In this document: piece by piece, positions 57,794 through 64,000 of the stretch
Layout: every line of letters starts with the position of its first letter
Numbering within the stretch: position 1 is the stretch's first letter
Source of the DNA: Aegilops tauschii subsp. strangulata
Taxonomy: Eukaryota > Streptophyta > Magnoliopsida > Poales > Poaceae
Assembly (NCBI RefSeq): GCF_002575655.3
Contig: NC_053040.3
Coordinates: 158,845,148 to 158,909,147 of the forward strand
DNA: 64,000 nt
Direction of reading: 5' to 3'
Position numbers and translations under genes: made by a program
Notes under the pieces: model-generated
The model's input: the letters and a program-made list of their open reading frames with translations, nothing else
Database searches by the model: none
Told to the model about the DNA's origin: nothing

Positions 57794-60376
57794 GTGCCGT
57801 CGATGAAAGATTTGATGGCCCCTTCGATCGTCTATAGTGGCGCTGTGCAAGGAAAAACCTTCCTCCCCGGACAAATTTTCATATTTGGCGGCTTCGTACT
57901 GCGGGACAACTCGCTTGGCCATCTGGAGCAGATTGATAGCTACGCCCCTGGCCACCAGGCCAGATTTGGAAGCTTGAACTACGTCGCGGATATCCGTGGA
58001 GACCAGATCTTCAACGGATTTGAGACCATGGCGATCGCTGCCCCTCGCTTCGATGAACACGACTTAAATCTGTCATCGGACCATATTCAGGAGATGGTTC
58101 CTGTAATTGCTACGGCCTTAGATCCGGAGCAGATTGCGCCATCCGAAGCCACAGAATCCACGACATTGGAGCCGCACACAGACTCAGCACCTTGCAATAT
58201 CTGCGTCAACGGAATTCCGGACTCGTTCCTGGCAATAAGTTCCGAACCACGCACGCCTGCGGGCGCAGAGCTGGATCGTTTATCGATCTTCGAGTTCAGC
58301 GCCGCAGATATCTTCCAACACTCGCCCTTAGGCGATGTGGTAAATTCATTAAAGATCCTATCCTTGGCGGGGGACTCACAGCCGAACTATCTCCGGTTCG
58401 AACTGGAGGCTGATGATGGAGAATTTCACATCCCACCCACCACCTACTTCATAGCCACTATCGAGGAATTAACCGACATGCTTGATTATGGCTCCGAAGA
58501 CATCGACGGTATAGACGACGATGCCGACAAGGAGCAAGGCCAAGACCCGCCATTCACTGGACGTGGGATGGCCACCTCTTCGCACGACGTGTACATGGTT
58601 GATACACCTAAAAAAGCTAGCGAGAATAAACCCCCTGAGACATAGTCCAAGTGCCGGCGCCCTAAACGCCGCTCTAAGTCACATCGCTCAAAAGAGAGCA
58701 ACGCTGGCACTGGAGAAAATAGTACTCCGGACGACGTTGAAAACAATGAAGGGCAAGAAAACGGGCAAGCAAGCCCCGATGAACATGCCCTGCCTAGTGA
58801 CAATTCAGAGGACGACAACTACCTTCCGCTCTCCGAAGATGAGGTAAGCCTCGGCGACGAAGACTTCATCGTACCCGAAGAACCCCTCGAGCAGGAGCGC
58901 TTCAAGCGCAGGCTCATAGCTACTGCAAGGAGCCTGAAAAAGCAGCAGCAACAACTTCAAGCTGACCAAGACCAACTCAACGATAGATGGACCGAAGTCC
59001 TGGCCACCGAAGAATACGGCCTTAGTGGTCCAGCCAAAAGCCACCCGAAGCATAGACTGCTGCCTCAGTTCGATGACGAGGCGTTGGAGCCCGTTCCATC
59101 ATCACACAATTCGGCAGGTCGTAGACAACTCGGTCCGGATAAAGAGGCAACTCAAGCCGAACACCAGACCGCCCCACCTCGCCGTATAGGCAAGAATAAC
59201 ACAGCCCGCGGCTGTACAGACGACCTTCGACGGGACTTGGACAGTAGAGCAGGAAATGCAAGATCGATCTACGGACCGCGAGGGCATACCCGGACACGCG
59301 ACGATGGCTACCTATCCGAACATGACAAACCTAGCCACGACCGAGCCGAAAACCGCAAATGGACTCCTTCGGAGTTACGTCGTAGTGTGGCCCAACATAG
59401 AGGCGCCGCACACCCTCTTTGCTTCACCAATGAAGTAATGGATCATGAATTCCCCGAAGGATTGAAACCCGTCAATATTGAATCATACAACGGAACAACC
59501 GATCCCGCGGTATGGATAGAAGATTTTATCCTCCACATCCATATGGCCCGTGGAGACGACCTCCACGCCATTAAATACCTCCCACTAAAGCTAAAAGGGC
59601 CAGCTCGGCACTGGTTAAACAGCCTGCCTAAAAATTCCGTAGGCAGCTGGGAGAGCTTGGAAGAAGCCTTCCTTGACAACTTCCAAGGAACATATGTCCG
59701 GCCACCGGATGCCGATGACCTAAGTCACATCATCCAGCAGCCCGGAGAGTCAGCCATGAAGCTATGGACTCGGTTCTTAGTCAAAAAGAACCAAATCGTC
59801 AACTGTCCGGACGCGGAAACCCTTGCTGCCTTCAGACACAGCGTCTGGGACGAATGGCTGGCACGCCACCTCGGTCAAGAAGGATCTAAATCCATGACAG
59901 CCCTTACTGCTCTAATGACCCGCTTTTGCGCGGGAGAAGACAGCTGGCTCGCTCGTAGAAGCAGCAGCGCCAGTGACCCGGGCACTTTCGAAATCCGAGA
60001 CGGCAACGGCAAGCCACGACGAAACAAATAGAACAGTCGCAATGATAATGAAAGATCACGCGACACATCGGTCAACGCCGGATTCAGAAATCCCAAGCCC
60101 GGTCAACGGAAGAAGCCATTCAAGGCAAACCGAGATGAACCATCCAACCTAAACAAGATATTGGACCGACCCTGCCAGATTCACGGCCACCCCGATAAAC
60201 CAGCTAATCATACCAACAGAAACTGCTGGGTATTTAAGCAGGCCGGCAAGCTCAACGCTGAACACAAGGGGAGGAGGCCGCCAGGCGACAGGGATGATAG
60301 AGAGGTTCACCAACGAAATACCGGGGGTCAGAAGCAATTTCCACCCGAGGATCGACGACTCCCGAAGCGGAAATAG
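57794..60376 (+). pseudogene. gag of element C with two in-frame TAG codons
   Basis: A single frame runs from 57794 to 60376, broken by TAG at 58643-58645 and 60029-60031. The N-terminal part (FLPGQIFIFGGFVLRDNS) matches element B. The middle is acidic and then Gln-rich helical (RSLKKQQQQLQADQDQLND). The capsid region has VNIESYNGTTDPAVWIEDF, LPLKLKGPARHWLNSLPK and FLDNFQGTYVRPPDADDL, typical of the retrotransposon gag family. The end has a zinc-knuckle-like CQIHGHPDKPANHTNRNC. The ATG at 57812 (MAPS) matches the start used in B and may be the true start. Pol is absent after 60376. Confidence 0.85.
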
Positions 60377-60786
60377 CAGTCCGGCTTCTGTCGCCCACCT
60401 CGTATACCTGCAAAATTTGTACCGCGCATACATCACTACACACTCAAGATACCTTGGGCATTGGCGGAAGCACACTACGGAGAAGCCTGCAAGCATTCCC
60501 GTAACATTTTTTATCTATTTTCTTTTTATTTCTCCCTTCACTATCTCTTAAAAACAGGTGACGAACATGACAAACATCTAAAACTGACTCTATCGGAGTT
60601 CGGATCCGCGCACTCACCTAAGGGGCTACTTCCATCAAGGATTCCCCTCGCCGAGGACAGGTGGCACAGACATGCGACAGGAGGTCCAAAATAACTTTTT
60701 GTAGACCGCACTCTTTATTTCGATCCTGTACTATGCCTCTTCCTCCGCCTTCGACCCCGAGCATGTCAAATAGACGGGGTTGTGGT

Positions 60787-60832
<46 letters not shown>

Positions 60833-61625
60833 AGTAATCATTGGCATATCACTCAGGTCCCAGTAAACAGTATCCGAATTAATCGTCCGTGTTGTTCCGC
60901 CAATGAATATGGCTCCCATGGTTGTTTCACAGATATACCTTGGCATAACCCGCCAGGGGCTCGGTATGGGAACAAATGAGTTGCCAACAAAAGTACGAAC
61001 AGCTCTATAGTGTACTTTGGCGTCGCAAGTTTGGCCTTATGTGCATCAGCTCCGAATCATTGTCTTGGGTCAATAGTTGGGTTGCCCGGCTCCTGTGCTT
61101 GATACCCTACGTTCCGCTCCATCGGCTAGGGTAGTAAAGGGAGAACTACTACGATTGTGCTTCCGGTTCATCTGGTCAAGTACCTCAGTAGAGAAAGCCG
61201 AAAACTGACTGTCATGATGCGGCGAGAGCTGGTCAACCACTTGACGACTTAATGGAATCTTTAGCGATTCTCCGTGTCACACGAGGGATCTTTTTCAGAT
61301 CAAACATGTAAAGCATCGTATTATAATACGCCGCGTACATACCAGGGACTATGTCGTAGTCCCACCATAAAACTCCTATGGCTAAGTGAAAGTGTTAACG
61401 CCGTATAGTCCGATTGCCTGGTTCGCCGCATTATCACCTCCTTCATGGACCAAGACGTTGGATAAAGAGTGATTAAATGCTTTTCCAAACACCTCCGTAC
61501 TTCTTACGAGGGGGCTGAAGCCGACGACTGGAAAACTTTCAGATTATATTAAAACGGCCGCACAGGAGGAATACAAGCTTTCGAGCAAAACATAAAAATA
61601 GATTAACTATAAAATTGTCTTTTAC
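60377..61625 (+). other. Non-coding middle of element C, with pol deleted
   Basis: No reverse transcriptase motif is found. A (TA)n run occupies about 60789-60830. Positions about 61040-61235 match element B at about 22798-23020. The segment lies between gag and the 3' end of the antisense gene. Confidence 0.6.
60789..60830 (+). repeat. (TA)n microsatellite
   Basis: About 21 consecutive TA units; short open frames across it are artefacts. Confidence 0.95.
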
Positions 61626-61639
61626 AATTCTCATACACC

Positions 61640-62365
61640 TCACTCGAACATTATGTCTTTTGAGCACTGACTCTCTATCAAGCGGGCGGCCTCTAGGACG
61701 TCTTCAAAATAATGCTCTGGTTCAGGACGGTCCTTGCCCTTGGGTGGACTATTCGCCGCAACATTGATGGACTTCATCTTCCCCCAGAATGTCTTGACTC
61801 GGGCAAAAGCCATTCGTGCACCCTCAATGCACGCCGACCGCTTCACAGCATCGATACGCGGCACAGCGTCAACAAGCCTTTGCACCAAACCGAAGTAGCT
61901 ATCCGGAACAAGCTCAACTGGCCACAACCGGATTATGACGTTCTTCATGGCAGCGCCGGATATCCTATGAAGTTCGGCCCATTGGGACATCTGTTCATTC
62001 AGCAACAGAGGGCGCTTTGAGGCGCCAAACTGTGACCAGAAAAGCTTCTCCGTTGCGTACCCATCTCGCGCTTGGTAATACTGTGCCGCATCGTAAGAAC
62101 TCTTCGGCAAGTCTAAAAACTCGTCCGGAGAACTCCACACTCGGTTAAGCTGAGCATAGTTTGGATCACCGAACTTAGTTTGCAGCAAAAAGGGCTTACC
62201 AGCCGCAATCTCCCCAGCTTGCCGGATCTCCTCACGGGCTGCCCTCGATTCCGACCGCGCTTCTCTGGCCTCTTGTAAGGCCTTGTCCAGTGTAGCCGTT
62301 TTGGCTTCATTCTCCTTCTCCACAAATTCACAGCGGCTGGTAGCATTTTTCAGCTCGAACGCCAT
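61640..62365 (-). CDS. Last exon of the antisense gene of element C
   Basis: The frame is open for 241 codons. The N-terminal 60 residues are Glu, Ala and Arg rich and coiled-coil-like (ALQEAREARSESRAAREE). The remainder has LFWSQFGASKRPLL, AAMKNVIIRLWPVELVPDS, FGLVQRLVDAVPRIDAVKRS and CIEGARMAFARVKTFWGKM, ending CSKDIMFE. It is the intact counterpart of 24022-23429 in element B. This conserved C-terminal block is of unknown function. Confidence 0.6.
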   Translation of the reverse strand: MAFELKNATSRCEFVEKENEAKTATLDKALQEAREARSESRAAREEIRQAGEIAAGKPFLLQTKFGDPNYAQLNRVWSSPDEFLDLPKSSYDAAQYYQARDGYATEKLFWSQFGASKRPLLLNEQMSQWAELHRISGAAMKNVIIRLWPVELVPDSYFGLVQRLVDAVPRIDAVKRSACIEGARMAFARVKTFWGKMKSINVAANSPPKGKDRPEPEHYFEDVLEAARLIESQCSKDIMFE

Positions 62366-62808
62366 CGTGGATACTTTCTCCTCGTCTTGGCTCCATGCAG
62401 CTTGTTCGGCTTTTAACTAAGCCGATGCCTTTTTGGCAGCATCATTGTACACCGTGCCTGCTCCTTGGCCCGAGCCAGCTCCGCTCGAAGAACTTCAACG
62501 GTGGCAGCACCATCTGCAGCCATGGATATTCCAGCATATAAATTTTAGCATCATGCTTATACCACAAAAATGTATGGGGATTGCCCTGAATACATACCTT
62601 GCGACTCATCAAGACGCATATTGATTAATGCAAGATCGTCCCCTGCTACATCATGCTTCTGCTACAGCTCGGCAATATCCATAGTCTGGGAAGTAGCCAA
62701 GGGGGAAGCATCCTGTGTTCAAGTTCATCAGGTTAGTCCTCGAATGATTCTTTTTGATCCTCCATTCGCTTCCCAGTGGAAGCCATTCCGAGTCTCAGGG
62801 GCTACTAC

Positions 62809-64000
62809 CTATACACAGGGGCATCTTTGCAAATAAAACATAGCTGAAAAAATTATATCACAAACCTCGAAGCCTCTTAGCAGGCTCATGAAGGCTTCAT
62901 TTAATCCGCTCTCCGCGGACAAAATCTTCTCAACCACTGTACCCATCAAGGTACGATGTTCCCCCGAGACAGATGTGTTCCGCAACATGTCCCGCAATAT
63001 GTGCGGAGCCGCTGGGTCTACGGAAGCCGCTCTAGGAGCACAGTCATCCTTTGAAGGAATTAGTTCACCCGTCTCCGGAATCATCGTCGGCTGCAAGCCA
63101 GACAGTCCGGGGCCTTTATTATTGGCCCTAGAATCCCGGACGGTCGAAGGTCCACCTTCGGGTACTGCCTCTTTCATCCCCTGCATAGCTTATTGAGATA
63201 GAAAAACCCTCCGCGATGACACTTCGGAGTCGTCCGCCTTACTGGGCGAGGAGGTCGGGGGAGGCATCTCGCTTTCCATCATTTCTAAGAGGAGACCTCC
63301 CGAAGAAGAGGATTGCCCCGAAAAACTCTGTGCTGACCTGTAGAAATGCACAGACACGTTATGTATATCTTTGGTAACGGCAAAGGAGCGGGACGCTATC
63401 AAAGCACCCCGGATTCACTCACGGTTTGGTTGAGGACTTGTCCCCATGTTGGAGCTGTTCAACGGCGTCGCCTTCCAAACCCAAGCCGCTCGACGGTGAT
63501 ATCTTGGCCCTCTTGGGAGACCGCCCCTCCCAACCTTCGGAGGCAGCCCTTTTCCTCCTGCTCGGAGAAGGGATACTGGCTCCTCTCTCGTCTTTGTCTT
63601 CAGGCGAGGAAAGGTAGATTTCTCCGGACTCAGTATCCGACTTACCTCTGGAACAAAGGTCATCCCGGGTCTTTTCACTCTCCTCTTTTCCCTCCCTTGC
63701 CGGCACCTGGTATGGTGCCGAGGCCAGCATCCTTGTTAACACAGGATCAGCTGCGTCTTCGGGAAGGGGAGCCGGACACCTAATCCATTCCACTTTCTTT
63801 ATCCAGCCCTGAAAAAGGATGGTTCGTTCAGTTTCTTACCACTGGGTATTTGATTATGAGGTGTTCGGCAAACGGGCACTTACCGGGGTGTCCGGATGGT
63901 TACAGTCTAGGACGATATCTTCGGTGGTGTCCGGCCATTGCTTTCGTTTCCCGAAGAATAATCTCCACATTCCTTCGTGCGTAGTGCCGAAGAAGTGCTG
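62809..64000 (-). CDS. Upstream exons of the antisense gene of element C, partial
   Basis: Open stretches 63186-62809 and 63793-63419 match the middle exons of the B gene. The second has MLASAPYQVPAREGKEESEK and a Ser/Pro/Glu-rich tail. Positions about 63880-64000 match B at about 25204-25320, inside the helical segment after the Transposase_28-like domain; that domain itself lies off-window. Confidence 0.5.

Larger units (their letters stand above)
57286..64000 (+). mobile_element. LTR retrotransposon C (gypsy, Tat lineage, Fatima-like), runs off window
   Basis: The left LTR is 57286-57767, followed by gag (57794-60376), a short non-coding stretch and a minus-strand antisense gene in several exons. 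The order and sequence match element B. There is no protease, RT or integrase between gag and the antisense gene, so pol is deleted. The right LTR lies beyond 64000. Confidence 0.85.

Overview
The window reads as intergenic, transposon-rich DNA from a large grass genome. A Triticeae species (wheat, barley or a relative) is most likely, judging from the element types and family-like LTR sequences; this is recognition, not a database search. There is no prokaryotic organisation. The only clear host gene is a broken four-exon PLATZ zinc-binding protein gene at 48524-50854. Almost everything else is transposable elements nested in one another.

Layout. (1) 1-4679: gypsy-type LTR element A, its left end cut by the window. 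It has no gag or pol but carries a minus-strand gene with a 'gypsy-type transposase' (Transposase_28-like) domain. (2) 4680-6745 and 27102-about 34290: an older minus-strand En/Spm (CACTA) ORF2-like gene, element H. It holds a Transposase_24-like domain and a tandem array of exon-intron units. (3) 6751-27096: gypsy element B (Fatima-like, Tat lineage) inserted in H. B is itself interrupted by a long-LTR, chromodomain-type gypsy element at 8618-22106. (4) 32835-34270: a solo LTR inside the last exon module of H. (5) 34276-34969 and 46421-46863: one degraded LTR (element E), split by an 11.45-kb CACTA element D at 34970-46420. D has mutated termini, many internal tandem repeats, a 5S-rRNA-derived segment and several minus-strand gene fragments, one B3-like. 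(6) 46864-47733: minus-strand LTR and leader of element F. (7) 48524-50854: the PLATZ gene, with a Stowaway MITE in its last intron. (8) 54291-56818: a SINE with a 16-bp target duplication, and an L1-type LINE. (9) 57286-64000: gypsy element C, related to B, with LTR and gag but no pol, and its antisense gene running off the window.

How the parts relate. Insertions can be ordered: H is oldest, was hit by A, B and the solo LTR, and B was later hit by the long-LTR gypsy. D entered E. Elements A, B and C lack reverse transcriptase and integrase here, yet all three keep the same antisense gene, and A and B show TATA boxes for it. Many reading frames are broken by TAG codons, several where a homologue or the family has glutamine; this fits C-to-T decay of methylated CAG sites.
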